NCBI GenBank assembly: GCA_046566065.1 | Contig: JBKHXK010000004.1 | Coordinates: 1-64,000, forward strand | Source of the DNA: MB1-2 sp046566065 | GTDB taxonomy: Bacteria > Actinomycetota > CADDZG01 > WHSQ01 | DNA length: 64,000 nt | Direction of reading: 5' to 3' | The notes under the pieces: model-generated | What the model saw: only the letters and a program-made list of their open reading frames with translations | What the model was told of the DNA's origin: nothing | The model's database searches: none | Shown here: positions 42,940 to 51,708 of the stretch, piece after piece | How the letters are laid out: each line of letters starts with the position of its first letter | How positions within the stretch are numbered: the stretch's first letter is position 1 | Translations under genes and position numbers: made by a program

Positions 42940-43803
42940 TCAATCGATCCCTTTGAACAGATCGTCTTCCGGGAGGTCCTTGTCGATCGTGGTCGCCACC
43001 AACGTGTAGTCCTCCCACGGGTAGACCTTGCGCTGGATCTCGTCGGGGATCGCGAACCAGAAGCTGTCGGGATCGATCTGGGTGGCATGGGCCAGTAGCG
43101 CTTTCGAACGCGTCTCGATGTAGTCGGTGACGTCGATCTGAGTCGTGATCTCTGGATCCTGGAAACCGATCGAATCCCAGTTCTCTAGCCAACCCCGGTA
43201 GGGGTGCTCGACACCCTCCGCGTCGGCGGCGTCGGAAAGGATCTGGAAGCGTCGCTTCGTGAACGTGGCGAAGTAGTAGAGCTTCTTCACCTCCCACGGC
43301 TCTCCGGCCTCGGGGAACCGGTCGGGATCGCCCGCTGCGAAGAACGCCTCGCGCCCCCACTCGTGGACCTTCACGTGGTCGGGATGCTCGTATCCCCGGG
43401 ATTCGTCGTAGCTGAGGATCACCTCGGGCTTCTCCCGGCGGATGATCTCGACCAGACGTCCCACGGCCTCGTCTGGATCCGCGTTGCAGAAAGCCTTCGG
43501 ATGCTTGTTCGCCGGCGACTCCGGCATGCCCGAATCGCGATAGCCAAGCTGATAGATCTTCGCCACTCCGAGAAGGTCACATGCGGTGGCAAGCTCCGCC
43601 TCGCGGATCTCGGTCATGCGCTCCCTGATCCCGGGTTTGTCCATGCGTGGGTTGAGGATCTCGCCCTCTTCACCTCGGGTCGCGCACACGAGGACGACGC
43701 GAACACCTTCGTCCGCATAACGCGCCATCGTTCCCGAGCCCTTCGAGGATTCGTCATCGGGGTGCGCGTGGATCGCTAACAGGCACCGCTGCTTGTCCGG
43801 CAC
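42940..43803 (-). CDS. mca: LmbE/PIG-L deacetylase, probable mycothiol S-conjugate amidase
   Basis: 287 residues. Zinc-binding AIHAHPDDE at residues 10-18 and YEHPDHVKVHEW later in the chain supply the His/Asp/His ligands of the PIG-L fold. LGYRDSGMPESPANKHPKAF and the GWLENWDSIGFQDPEITT region resemble Mca, which cleaves mycothiol conjugates of toxins, rather than MshB. Length matches Mca (about 290). Starts at GTG. It supports an actinobacterial origin with mycothiol as thiol; other mycothiol genes are not in view. Confidence 0.8.
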   Translation of the reverse strand: MPDKQRCLLAIHAHPDDESSKGSGTMARYADEGVRVVLVCATRGEEGEILNPRMDKPGIRERMTEIREAELATACDLLGVAKIYQLGYRDSGMPESPANKHPKAFCNADPDEAVGRLVEIIRREKPEVILSYDESRGYEHPDHVKVHEWGREAFFAAGDPDRFPEAGEPWEVKKLYYFATFTKRRFQILSDAADAEGVEHPYRGWLENWDSIGFQDPEITTQIDVTDYIETRSKALLAHATQIDPDSFWFAIPDEIQRKVYPWEDYTLVATTIDKDLPEDDLFKGID

Positions 43804-43822
43804 GCCTGTAGGCTACAAGCGC

Positions 43823-44314
43823 ATGTCGTCGCCCGATACCTCTGATTTCTTCGAACGAGCTCGCGCTGTAGCCGCGTCCGTTCTGTTCGCCGCGGGAGCG
43901 GCCGCACTGATCGGGTCGTTCCTCGACTGGGTGACGGTAGAAGCGGTGCCGCCCGAGGTTCCTCAGGAACAGGCTCACCGTCTCCCGCCTTTCAGTGGAC
44001 TGGAACTGGGAGATGGATGGGCCGTCCTGGGGGCCGCTCTCGTTCTGCTGTTGGCCGCGTTCCTGGTGGTCATGAAGGGGACGTCGGGCTTCGGCTGGCT
44101 GGCCTTCCTCGCCGCGATCGTGATCGGCGGGATCGCCATCTCGGATTACCGAGGGATCGAAGAGGTGCACCTCGACATGGAGGGGATCGGGAGCGGGCCC
44201 AGGCCGGGTCTCGGTCTAACGCTCGTGGCGGCGGCGGGGATGATCGGCTTGATCGCTTCGGTCGGCGCTATCGCTGCCTCTCCGTCGGCCCCGCGAGCAA
44301 ATAGCGAGGACTAG
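43823..44314 (+). CDS. Small multi-pass membrane protein
   Basis: 163 residues with four hydrophobic stretches (AVAASVLFAAGAAALIGSFL, WAVLGAALVLLLAAFLVVM, GWLAFLAAIVIGGIAI, LTLVAAAGMIGLIASVG). The loop after helix 1 is WVTVEAVPPEVPQEQAHRLPPFSG, and it has the W after an FLDW motif common in actinobacterial four-helix hypothetical proteins. Function unknown. Divergent from mca; its stop overlaps the convergent threonine dehydratase stop by 4 bases. Confidence 0.7.
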   Translation: MSSPDTSDFFERARAVAASVLFAAGAAALIGSFLDWVTVEAVPPEVPQEQAHRLPPFSGLELGDGWAVLGAALVLLLAAFLVVMKGTSGFGWLAFLAAIVIGGIAISDYRGIEEVHLDMEGIGSGPRPGLGLTLVAAAGMIGLIASVGAIAASPSAPRANSED

Positions 44315-45528
44315 AGCCGCTCGACCGGGTAACCGTAGCTCTGCAACGAACCGACCAGCTCGTCGATGTGACCGGGGCCCTTCGTCTCTATCTGCAGCGC
44401 TACAGAGACATCCCCCAGGTGAAGCGACATCCCCTCACGACGATGCTCGACGCCCACCACGTTGCCCCCGGCCTCCGCTATCAGAGTGAGCAGCCTTGCC
44501 AACTCTCCCGGGCTATCGGCGATGCGCGTCTGGAAGGCGAAATACCGGCCGGACACCGACATCCCGAAGCGGATCACGCCCAGCAGCAGCAACGGGTCGA
44601 TGTTGCCTCCGGAGAGAACCACGCACGTGGGCGGTCGTAGCTCCGCGACACCCTGGAGCACCGCCGCAACCCCGGCGGCACCCGCGGCTTCGAGCACCAG
44701 CTTCATCCGCTCCGCCGTGAAGACGAGGGCCTCGGCGATCGCCTCGTCGGTCACCGTGACGACCTCGTCCACCTGCTGGGAGATGTGCGCGAACGTGAGA
44801 TCCCCCGGCAGGTTCGCCGCGATGCCGTCCGCGATCGTTGACATCGAATCGAGCCGGACCGGCTCGCCTTTGCTGAGCGAGGGTGGGTAGGCGGCCGCCC
44901 CTGCAGCCTGGACCCCGATCAGACGAACGGATGGCTTGAGGCTCTTGATCGCAGCCGCGATGCCCGCCATCAACCCGCCGCCTCCCACCGGTACGACCAC
45001 GGTCTCGACCCCGGGCAGCTGCTCGAATATCTCGCAGCCGATCGTGCCCTGGCCCGCGATCACGTGCGCGTGGTCGTAGGGATGAACGAAGACGGCTCCG
45101 GTTCTCTCGGCGTGCTCGACCGCCGCGGAGAAGGCTGCACCGAAGTCCTTGCCCGTCAGCTGCACCTCCGCCCCGTAGCGCTTCGTCGCCTGGACCTTGG
45201 GAAGCGAGGCCGCTTGCGGCATGAACACAGTGGCGGGCGTGCTGGTGAGAGAGGCGGCCAGGGCGACGCCCTGGGCGTGGTTGCCCGCCGAAGCGGCGAC
45301 CACCCCGCTCGCTCTTTCCGCTTCGGTCAATCGGCTGATGCGGTTGTAGGCACCGCGGATCTTGAAAGACCCCGTGCGCTGAAGGTTCTCGCACTTGATG
45401 AAGACCTCGCCGCCGCAGTGCTCCGAAAGCGCCCTAGAGCGGTCCAAAGGGGTCTGGACCGACACTCCTCGGAGACGCTCCCGGGCCGCTTCGATGTCGG
45501 GCAGCTCCACGAGCTGGGGGGTCGTCAC
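44311..45528 (-). CDS. ilvA: Threonine ammonia-lyase with C-terminal ACT domain
   Basis: 405 residues. PLP enzyme converting threonine to 2-oxobutanoate and ammonia. PLP lysine in TGSFKIRGAYNRIS, phosphate loop PVGGGGLMAGI, and VVLSGGNIDPL. Residues 330-405 are one ACT domain (SPGELARLLTLIAEAGGNV), the short TdcB-with-ACT form (about 400). It may be biosynthetic (isoleucine) or catabolic. GTG start at 45528 gives the standard N-terminus. Divergent from DAHP synthase with 34 bases between. Confidence 0.92.
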   Translation of the reverse strand: MTTPQLVELPDIEAARERLRGVSVQTPLDRSRALSEHCGGEVFIKCENLQRTGSFKIRGAYNRISRLTEAERASGVVAASAGNHAQGVALAASLTSTPATVFMPQAASLPKVQATKRYGAEVQLTGKDFGAAFSAAVEHAERTGAVFVHPYDHAHVIAGQGTIGCEIFEQLPGVETVVVPVGGGGLMAGIAAAIKSLKPSVRLIGVQAAGAAAYPPSLSKGEPVRLDSMSTIADGIAANLPGDLTFAHISQQVDEVVTVTDEAIAEALVFTAERMKLVLEAAGAAGVAAVLQGVAELRPPTCVVLSGGNIDPLLLLGVIRFGMSVSGRYFAFQTRIADSPGELARLLTLIAEAGGNVVGVEHRREGMSLHLGDVSVALQIETKGPGHIDELVGSLQSYGYPVERL

Positions 45529-45562
45529 CCCGGCATCGTGCCACGTACGCGAGCATGGAGGG

Positions 45563-46906
45563 ATGGCAACCACATGGACCCCCGCCGGATGGCGGCAACT
45601 TCCGACGGCGCAGCAGCCCGAGTGGCCGGACGAGGCGAGCTTCGAGGCAACCCTCGACCACCTCCGCTCGCTTCCGCCTCTCGTCTTCGCGGGAGAAGCG
45701 CGGCGGCTGAAGCACAACCTCGCGAAGGTCTCTCGTGGAGAAGCCTTCGTGCTCCAAGCAGGCGATTGCGCGGAGTCTTTCTCTGACTTCTCGGCCGACG
45801 GGATCCGCGACAAGTTGAAGCTCATCCTGCAGATGGCCGTCGTCCTGACCTATGCGTCCGGCCTGCCGGTCGTGAAGATCGGCCGCATCGCAGGTCAGTT
45901 CGCCAAGCCGCGCAGCTCCGAGAACGAGGTCGTCGGCGACGTCACCCTGCCATCCTTCCGCGGACACTCCGTGAACGACTTCGCCTTCGACAAGGTCTCC
46001 CGTCAAGCGGATCCCGCTCGACTCCTCCGTGCGTATCACCAATCGGTCGCGACGCTGAACCTCGTCCGGGCGTTCACCAAGGGAGGCTTCGCCGACCTTC
46101 GCCAGGTCCACATGTGGAACCAGGAATTCGTGGCGGGCAGCAAGCAAGGAGAGCGTTACGAGGCCATGGCTCGACAGATCGATCGGGCTCTGTCATTCAT
46201 GAAGGCCTGCGGTGTGGATCTATCGAGCGATTCCCACCTGCACGAGGTGGACCTCTTCATCTCGCACGAAGCGCTCCTCTTGGGTTACGAGGAAGCACTC
46301 ACCCGGCAAGACAGCCTCTCGGGCAGGTATTACGACTGCTCCGCGCATCTGCTGTGGATAGGAGAACGTACCCGCCAGTTGGACGGCGGCCACGTCGATT
46401 TCCTGTCCGGTGTCGACAACCCGATCGCGTGCAAGCTCGGCCCTACCGCAACGGCCGACGAAGTACTGCGCCTCTGCGACCGCCTGGATCCGGAGAACGA
46501 ACCGGGACGGCTCACCTTCATCACGAGGATGGGTGCCGGAGAGATCGAGAGCGCACTTCCGCCGTTGGTCAGCGCAACCCGGGACGCCGGCCGGGTCGTG
46601 ACCTGGGTCTGCGACCCCATGCACGGCAACACCTTCTCCAGCACGGGCGGGTACAAGACCCGGCGCTTCGACGACATCCTTGGCGAGATCAAGGGGTTCT
46701 TCGCGGTGCACGAGCGAGAAGGCACGGTCCCGGGGGGCGTCCATCTCGAGCTCACGCACGAGGCGGTGACCGAGTGCCTCGGGGGGGCCGAGGAGATCCT
46801 CGACGCACACCTGCCCGAGAGGTACCAGGCGCTGTGCGACCCGAGACTCAACGCCCGGCAATCGGTGGATCTGGCCTTCCAGATCGGAGAGATGCTGCAG
46901 GCTTAG
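45563..46906 (+). CDS. Class II 3-deoxy-7-phosphoheptulonate synthase
   Basis: 447 residues. First step of the shikimate pathway: PEP plus erythrose 4-phosphate. Class II (plant/Mycobacterium type) motifs: FVLQAGDCAESF with the metal-binding Cys, VVKIGRIAGQFAKPRS, RMGAGEI and WVCDPMHGNT. Length is typical. The ATG at 45563 has only a close GGAG, so the start is slightly uncertain. Convergent with the SelW-like gene. Confidence 0.95.
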   Translation: MATTWTPAGWRQLPTAQQPEWPDEASFEATLDHLRSLPPLVFAGEARRLKHNLAKVSRGEAFVLQAGDCAESFSDFSADGIRDKLKLILQMAVVLTYASGLPVVKIGRIAGQFAKPRSSENEVVGDVTLPSFRGHSVNDFAFDKVSRQADPARLLRAYHQSVATLNLVRAFTKGGFADLRQVHMWNQEFVAGSKQGERYEAMARQIDRALSFMKACGVDLSSDSHLHEVDLFISHEALLLGYEEALTRQDSLSGRYYDCSAHLLWIGERTRQLDGGHVDFLSGVDNPIACKLGPTATADEVLRLCDRLDPENEPGRLTFITRMGAGEIESALPPLVSATRDAGRVVTWVCDPMHGNTFSSTGGYKTRRFDDILGEIKGFFAVHEREGTVPGGVHLELTHEAVTECLGGAEEILDAHLPERYQALCDPRLNARQSVDLAFQIGEMLQA

Positions 46907-46910
46907 CCCG

Positions 46911-47147
46911 TCACCTGCCGCGCGTTCTCAGTCTGGCTAGGAGATCCTCGTCATCGGCATGCTTGCCGGTTGCCTTCTTGGAATACAGCAGGTCTCCATC
47001 GACCTCGACCTCGAACACACCGCCCATGGAGGGGATGAGGGTGAGGTCTTCTATGTCCTGCTCGAACTCCTCCAGCATGCGAGCCGCCAGACCGACGGCT
47101 TTAGGTGCGTAGCCTCATTGCGCGCAGTACTCGATCGAGATCCTCAT
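46911..47147 (-). CDS. SelW-like (Rdx family) selenoprotein with in-frame UGA as selenocysteine
   Basis: 78 codons plus stop, read through an in-frame TGA at codon 11 (47117-47115). The N-terminus is IEYCAQUGYAPKAVGLAARML, where U is the TGA position: the Y-C-x-x-C/U-G-Y motif of the SelW/SelT/Rdx thioredoxin-like family, whose second redox residue is Cys or selenocysteine. The rest fits the family (LIPSMGGVFEVEVDGDLLYSKKATG) and the frame stays open to a normal TGA. A hairpin resembling a bacterial SECIS lies 15 bases after the TGA. Family role: a small redox protein of uncertain substrate. No sel genes are in the window, so decoding must rely on genes elsewhere. A nonsense mutation is the alternative, but the position and hairpin argue against it. 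Confidence 0.85.
47083..47099 (-). promoter_or_regulatory. Candidate bacterial SECIS element
   Basis: In the RNA, GCCGUC pairs with GGCGGC (six pairs, one G-U) and closes the loop GGUCU. It starts 16 bases after the UGA. Bacterial SECIS rules, as I know them, ask for a stem-loop some 16-37 bases after UGA with a G among the first two loop bases; both hold, and GGUCU also appears in the E. coli fdhF loop. Confidence 0.7.
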
Positions 47148-47234
47148 TGTTCGAGTCTACGGTTGCTTACAGCTCCAACCTGCCTCAAGGTGAGTCAGAG
47201 ATAGAGCGGAACTGCTTTGAAGAAGGAGAGCCTT

Positions 47235-47822
47235 ATGGGTGGAGCCGGATGGATCGTGATCGGTGTGATCGTGCTGCTGGTTGTAGCGACGATCGCCGTT
47301 TACAACCGATTGGTCCAACTACGGAATCGGGTCGAGGCGGCGTGGGCGCAGATCGATGTCCAGCTCAAACGCAGGTACGACCTGATCCCCAACCTGGTCG
47401 AGACCGTGAAGGGATACGCCGCCCACGAACGCGAGACCCTCGAAGCCGTAACCAGGGCCCGCCAGCAGGCGGTCGATGCCCGGGGCATCGAGGAGCAGGC
47501 TCAGGCAGAGAACTTCTTGACCCAGACATTGCGCCAGCTCTTCGCGGTCGCCGAGGCCTATCCCGATCTGAAGGCGAACCAGAATTTCCTGCAGCTGCAG
47601 GAAGAGTTGACTGCGACGGAGTCACGTATCGCCTACTCGAGGCAGTTCTATAACGAGTCGGCGCTCGCTTACGACAACGCTCGCGAGACCTTTCCCACCA
47701 ATCTGGTCGCGGGGATGTTCAACTTCGAAGCGAAGCCCTACTTCGAAGCCGAGGCTGCATCGCGCGAGAACGTACGCGTCGACTTCGGGCAGAGCGCACC
47801 ACCGTCTTCTCCCGACGCCTAG
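47235..47822 (+). CDS. LemA family protein
   Basis: 195 residues. One N-terminal membrane helix (WIVIGVIVLLVVATIAVYN), then the LemA helical domain with WAQIDVQLKRRYDLIPNLVETVKGYA and FPTNLVAGMFNFEAKPYFEA, both signatures. AAGGAGAG precedes the ATG. Placed before htpX, as is common. Its role is unsettled; it may assist membrane-protein turnover with the peptidase. Confidence 0.92.
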   Translation: MGGAGWIVIGVIVLLVVATIAVYNRLVQLRNRVEAAWAQIDVQLKRRYDLIPNLVETVKGYAAHERETLEAVTRARQQAVDARGIEEQAQAENFLTQTLRQLFAVAEAYPDLKANQNFLQLQEELTATESRIAYSRQFYNESALAYDNARETFPTNLVAGMFNFEAKPYFEAEAASRENVRVDFGQSAPPSSPDA

Positions 47823-47828
47823 ACAAAC

Positions 47829-48776
47829 GTGCTGTACGACAGGGTCTCTAGCAACGTCCGCAAGTCCTGGATCCTGATCCTGACCTTCATCGTGCTCGTT
47901 GCCGCCATCGGGTGGTCATTCGGTTACCTCACCGGCTACGGCGCGTGGGCGGTGCCGGTCGCGGTCGGGATCTCGATCGCCATGACCTGGGGCGCCTACT
48001 TCAAGTCCGACTCGATCGCCTTGGCGATGAGCCGGGCGCGCCCTGCGGACAAGCCGGAGGACCTGCAGATCAACAACCTGCTGGAAGCCCTGGCTCTGGG
48101 GGCCGGGATGCCCAAGCCTCGCCTGTACGTCATCGAAGATGCGGCTCCCAACGCGTTCGCGACCGGCCGCAACCCCGAGCATTCCGCTATCGCCGTCACC
48201 CGAGGCCTCATCGACAAGATGAACAGAGACGAACTGGAGGGCGTACTGGCTCACGAGCTCGCCCACGTGAAGAATCGCGACACCCTCGTGATGACCCTCG
48301 CGGTCACGCTCGTCGGTGTGATCGTCCTCCTAGCGGATTGGTTCCTGCGCGCGTTGTGGTTCGGCGGAGGAAACCGCGACGAGCGCGGTGGGGGTCTCGC
48401 GGCCCCCCTGGCCATCATCGGGATCGTTCTGATGATCGTCGCACCACTCATAGCCCAGCTTCTGCAGTTCGCTATCTCTCGACAGCGGGAGTTCCTCGCT
48501 GACGCCGAGGCGGTGATGATCACGCGCTACCCGGACGGTCTTATCAACGCTCTGAACAAGCTGCGCGAGGACCAAACCGTCGTGCGGACGGCGAGCAAGG
48601 CGACGGCTCACCTATGGATCGAGGCCCCCATAGCGCGGCACGCGAACGAGGGAGCGAGCAAGCAGGGCGCATGGCTGAACCGGATGTTCAACACCCACCC
48701 TCCTCTCGAAGCCCGCATCGCGGCCCTGCGGGAGAGCACGGTAGGGCCGGCCTATCCCGTCAACGAAGGTGTCTGA
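47829..48776 (+). CDS. htpX: M48-family membrane zinc metallopeptidase HtpX
   Basis: 315 residues. Two membrane helices at the N-terminus, zinc motif VLAHELAHVKNRD (HExxH) at about residue 140, two further helices, and the third ligand region ISRQREFLADAEAV. Degrades misfolded membrane proteins. GTG start 6 bases after the lemA stop. The 3' end overlaps the convergent hydrolase gene by 17 bases. Confidence 0.93.
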   Translation: MLYDRVSSNVRKSWILILTFIVLVAAIGWSFGYLTGYGAWAVPVAVGISIAMTWGAYFKSDSIALAMSRARPADKPEDLQINNLLEALALGAGMPKPRLYVIEDAAPNAFATGRNPEHSAIAVTRGLIDKMNRDELEGVLAHELAHVKNRDTLVMTLAVTLVGVIVLLADWFLRALWFGGGNRDERGGGLAAPLAIIGIVLMIVAPLIAQLLQFAISRQREFLADAEAVMITRYPDGLINALNKLREDQTVVRTASKATAHLWIEAPIARHANEGASKQGAWLNRMFNTHPPLEARIAALRESTVGPAYPVNEGV

Positions 48777-49407
48777 TCCAGGTTCTGACCCGATCCACAA
48801 GCTCCGATAGCGCCTCGTCGTTATCGCGGCCGGACGACTTCCTGACCCGGAAGGAATGGTCTCCGTCCTCGATCACCGCCAGCTCGTGGGGCGCTCGGAG
48901 ACCGGCTCGCACGCGTTCGAGCGTCTCGAGAGGGCAGAACGGGTCGCGGGTGCCCTCGACGAACAGCATCGGTACGTCGATCTCGTAGAGGTGGGCATCG
49001 CGCAAGCGATCGGGGCGGCCCGGGGGGTGCAGTGGGTAACCGAGGAACACCAGCCCCTCACAACCGGTGCCGCTGGCGGCGATGTGAGAGGCGATCCGGC
49101 CGCCCATCGACTTGCCTCCCAGGATCAGTCGTTCGGGCCGCAGCTCCGACCGGACGTGTTCGGCTACCCGGCGGTAGGTCTCTTCCAGCACCTGTTGGCG
49201 GTCTGGAGCCTTCCGGCCCGCCTCGATGTAGTGGAAGTTGAACCGCACCACGTCGACCTCGTGCGACAGCTCCCGGGCGACCGTGGCCATGAAGGGGTGG
49301 TCCATCCCGGCGCCGGCCCCGTGAGCGAGGATCAAGACCGCTCCGGAGCCATCGCCATCCCGCCTCAAAGGGATCGTCCCCGCCGGCGTATCCAGTGTTG
49401 CCTCCAT
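48760..49407 (-). CDS. Alpha/beta hydrolase (KANL3/Tex30-like)
   Basis: 215 residues. Nucleophile elbow GGKSMGGRIAS, oxyanion region LAHGAGAGMDHPFM, and a C-terminal VIEDGDHSFRV with the catalytic His and EGTRDPFCP with the Asp. This arrangement is that of the bacterial Tex30/KANL3-like dienelactone-hydrolase-related family. Substrate unknown. Confidence 0.85.
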   Translation of the reverse strand: MEATLDTPAGTIPLRRDGDGSGAVLILAHGAGAGMDHPFMATVARELSHEVDVVRFNFHYIEAGRKAPDRQQVLEETYRRVAEHVRSELRPERLILGGKSMGGRIASHIAASGTGCEGLVFLGYPLHPPGRPDRLRDAHLYEIDVPMLFVEGTRDPFCPLETLERVRAGLRAPHELAVIEDGDHSFRVRKSSGRDNDEALSELVDRVRTWIRHLR

Positions 49408-49479
49408 CGGGAGATGATGCCTTGGACGACCTATACTCCGCCCGCTTGGTTACCTAGCTCTTCCAAGGAGGGCCCGCAG

Positions 49480-51639
49480 GTGCTCGAGAAGATCGTCATG
49501 ACGCTGCTCATCCTCGCCACGATGGGCGCTTTCTTGATGCGGACCCGCGACCTCGTCGGATACGTCCAGCTTGGCCAAGGTGACGACCGTCGCCCGCGTG
49601 ACTGGGGCCGAAAGCTCAAGGACCAGATCGTGGTCGTGTTCGCGCAGCGGAAGCTGATGCAGTGGACGATCCCCGGCCTCATGCACTTCTTCATCTTCTG
49701 GGGCTTCGTGATCCTGTTCACGACGATCATCGAGGCGTTCGGCGCGGTCTACCAAACCGGCTTCCACATCCCCTTGATCGGTCAGTGGGGGCCACTCGCC
49801 GCGCTGCAGGACTTCTTCGTCGTCGCGGTCCTGGCGAGCATCGGCGTCGCCTTCATCATCAGGAAGATCCAGCGGCCCGGTCGTTTCGAAGGATCGCACC
49901 TGAAGGAAGCGGACTACATCCTGATCGCCATCTCCGGCATCATGATCACGATCCTGTTCACCCGCGCGGCCGAGATCTCGCTGGGTCACTTCCCCTACGA
50001 CCCCCGCTGGGCACCTGCGTCGGAGCTGACCTCACGGCTGTTCGATGGGTTCTCGGTGGCCACGAGGGAAGCGATCGACACGGTGTTCCTGTGGTGGCAC
50101 TCCCTGATCATCCTGGGCTTCCTCGTCTACATCACGTTCTCCAAGCACCTGCATATCGTCACCGCCGGCATCAACGTCCTGTTCACCTCCGAACGCCCGA
50201 AGGGTGCACTGAAGCCGATGTACCTCGACATCGAACAGATGAGCGAGGACGACCAGTTCGGCGCCGGCAAGATCACCGACCTGACCTGGAAGCAGATCCT
50301 CGACGGGATGACCTGCACGGAGTGCGGTCGATGTCAGTCGCAGTGCCCGGCTTGGAACACCGGCAAGCCCCTATCCCCCAAGCTGCTGATCATGGACGAG
50401 CGCGACGCTCTGTTCGAGCACGGTCCGGCACTTCTCGAGGCGAAGCGCACCGGCGAGGAGGCCTTCCAGCAGCTCGTCGGTCAGCTCGAGCCCTTGAACC
50501 CGGCAGTGATCGAGGACGAGGTCATCTGGGACTGCACCACCTGCGGAGCGTGCGTGCAGGCATGCCCGGTCAACATCGAGCACATCGACCACATCATCGA
50601 CATGCGCAGGAACCTGGTGATGCGCGAGTCGCGCTTCCCGAAAGAGATGCAACCTGCGTTGCAGAACCTCGAGAACACCGGTAACCCTTGGGGCCAACCA
50701 CCGCAGGCGAGGCTCGAATGGATGAAGGGAACCGCGAAGCAAGAAGAACTGAAGATCCCACACATCTCGGAAGCCCCGGACGCGGAGGTGCTGTTCTGGG
50801 TCGGCTGCGCGGGCGCCTTCGACGATCGCAACAAGAAGGTCGCTTACGACTTCGCGAAGCTGATGCAGATCGCCGGGGTGAGCTTCGCGGTGCTCGGGCC
50901 CGACGAGTCCTGCAACGGAGACCCGGCTCGCCGCATGGGGGCCGAGTACATCTACCAGATGCTCGCCGAGCAGAACATCGAGCTACTGAAGCAGCACAAA
51001 GTGAAGAAGATCGTCACGACCTGCCCACACTGCTTCAACACGCTCTTCAACGAGTACCCGCAGTTCGGAGGAACCTTCGAGGTCATCCACCACACCGAAT
51101 ACCTCGCGGAGCTGGTCGACAAGGGTCGGCTGCAGCCCAAGGGCGAGATCGCCAAGAAGGTCACCTATCACGACCCCTGCTACAACGCGCGCCACAACGA
51201 CGTCTGGCAGGGAGCTCGCGAGGTGATCGAGGCGATCCCGGGGGCCGAGTACGGAGAGCTCCATCGGCACGGCCACACGACCTTCTGCTGTGGCGCCGGT
51301 GGTGGTCGCATGTGGATGGAAGAGCGGATGGGCAAGAAGATGAACATGGAGCGCACCGACGAGGCGCTCGCCTCAGCTTCCGAGACACTGGCGGTGGGCT
51401 GCCCCTTCTGCAACATCATGCTGGCGGACGGTGTCACCGAGCGCAAGGCCGACGACCGCATGATCGTGCGCGACGTGGCGCAGCTCCTGCTGCAATCGAT
51501 CGAGTTCCACCCCGAGTCGAGCATGGCCAAGAACGGGAACGGAGACGGGGGCGGTTCGACCGACGGCTACCCGCTCACCGAAGCCACAGAAGAGATGACG
51601 GGACAGGCAGCGGGGCCGGACGACCCACAGACCGCCTAG
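49480..51639 (+). CDS. Membrane iron-sulfur oxidoreductase (FadF/HdrD-DsrK-like)
   Basis: 719 residues. An N-terminal NarI/DsrM-like membrane domain of about five helices (to residue 230, with WTIPGLMHFFIFWGFVIL) is fused to a HdrD/GlpC-like part: two 4Fe-4S motifs (CTECGRCQSQCP and CTTCGACVQACP) and two CCG domains (WVGCAGAFDDRN, then HDPCYNARHN and FCCGAGGGRMW). It should pass electrons between a cytoplasmic donor such as an electron-transfer flavoprotein and the quinone pool, as proposed for mycobacterial FadF. I chose GTG at 49480 because AAGGAGGG lies 8 bases ahead. An in-frame ATG at 49417 would add 21 residues. No etf genes are adjacent. Confidence 0.88.
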   Translation: MLEKIVMTLLILATMGAFLMRTRDLVGYVQLGQGDDRRPRDWGRKLKDQIVVVFAQRKLMQWTIPGLMHFFIFWGFVILFTTIIEAFGAVYQTGFHIPLIGQWGPLAALQDFFVVAVLASIGVAFIIRKIQRPGRFEGSHLKEADYILIAISGIMITILFTRAAEISLGHFPYDPRWAPASELTSRLFDGFSVATREAIDTVFLWWHSLIILGFLVYITFSKHLHIVTAGINVLFTSERPKGALKPMYLDIEQMSEDDQFGAGKITDLTWKQILDGMTCTECGRCQSQCPAWNTGKPLSPKLLIMDERDALFEHGPALLEAKRTGEEAFQQLVGQLEPLNPAVIEDEVIWDCTTCGACVQACPVNIEHIDHIIDMRRNLVMRESRFPKEMQPALQNLENTGNPWGQPPQARLEWMKGTAKQEELKIPHISEAPDAEVLFWVGCAGAFDDRNKKVAYDFAKLMQIAGVSFAVLGPDESCNGDPARRMGAEYIYQMLAEQNIELLKQHKVKKIVTTCPHCFNTLFNEYPQFGGTFEVIHHTEYLAELVDKGRLQPKGEIAKKVTYHDPCYNARHNDVWQGAREVIEAIPGAEYGELHRHGHTTFCCGAGGGRMWMEERMGKKMNMERTDEALASASETLAVGCPFCNIMLADGVTERKADDRMIVRDVAQLLLQSIEFHPESSMAKNGNGDGGGSTDGYPLTEATEEMTGQAAGPDDPQTA

Positions 51640-51708
51640 CGGCTACTCCATCGGACTCGGCCTCGCCGAGGACGATGCAGCACGAAGGATCGGCTTCGCC
51701 GATCCTGA

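Noticed and set aside
46911..47147. SelW-like gene as a pseudogene with a nonsense mutation
   Set aside because: The TGA is exactly at the redox Cys/Sec position, the frame is otherwise intact, and a SECIS-like hairpin follows, so selenocysteine is the simpler reading.
46959..47204. Plus-strand open frame of 81 codons
   Set aside because: It is antisense to the SelW-like gene and lacks family features or a ribosome-binding site.
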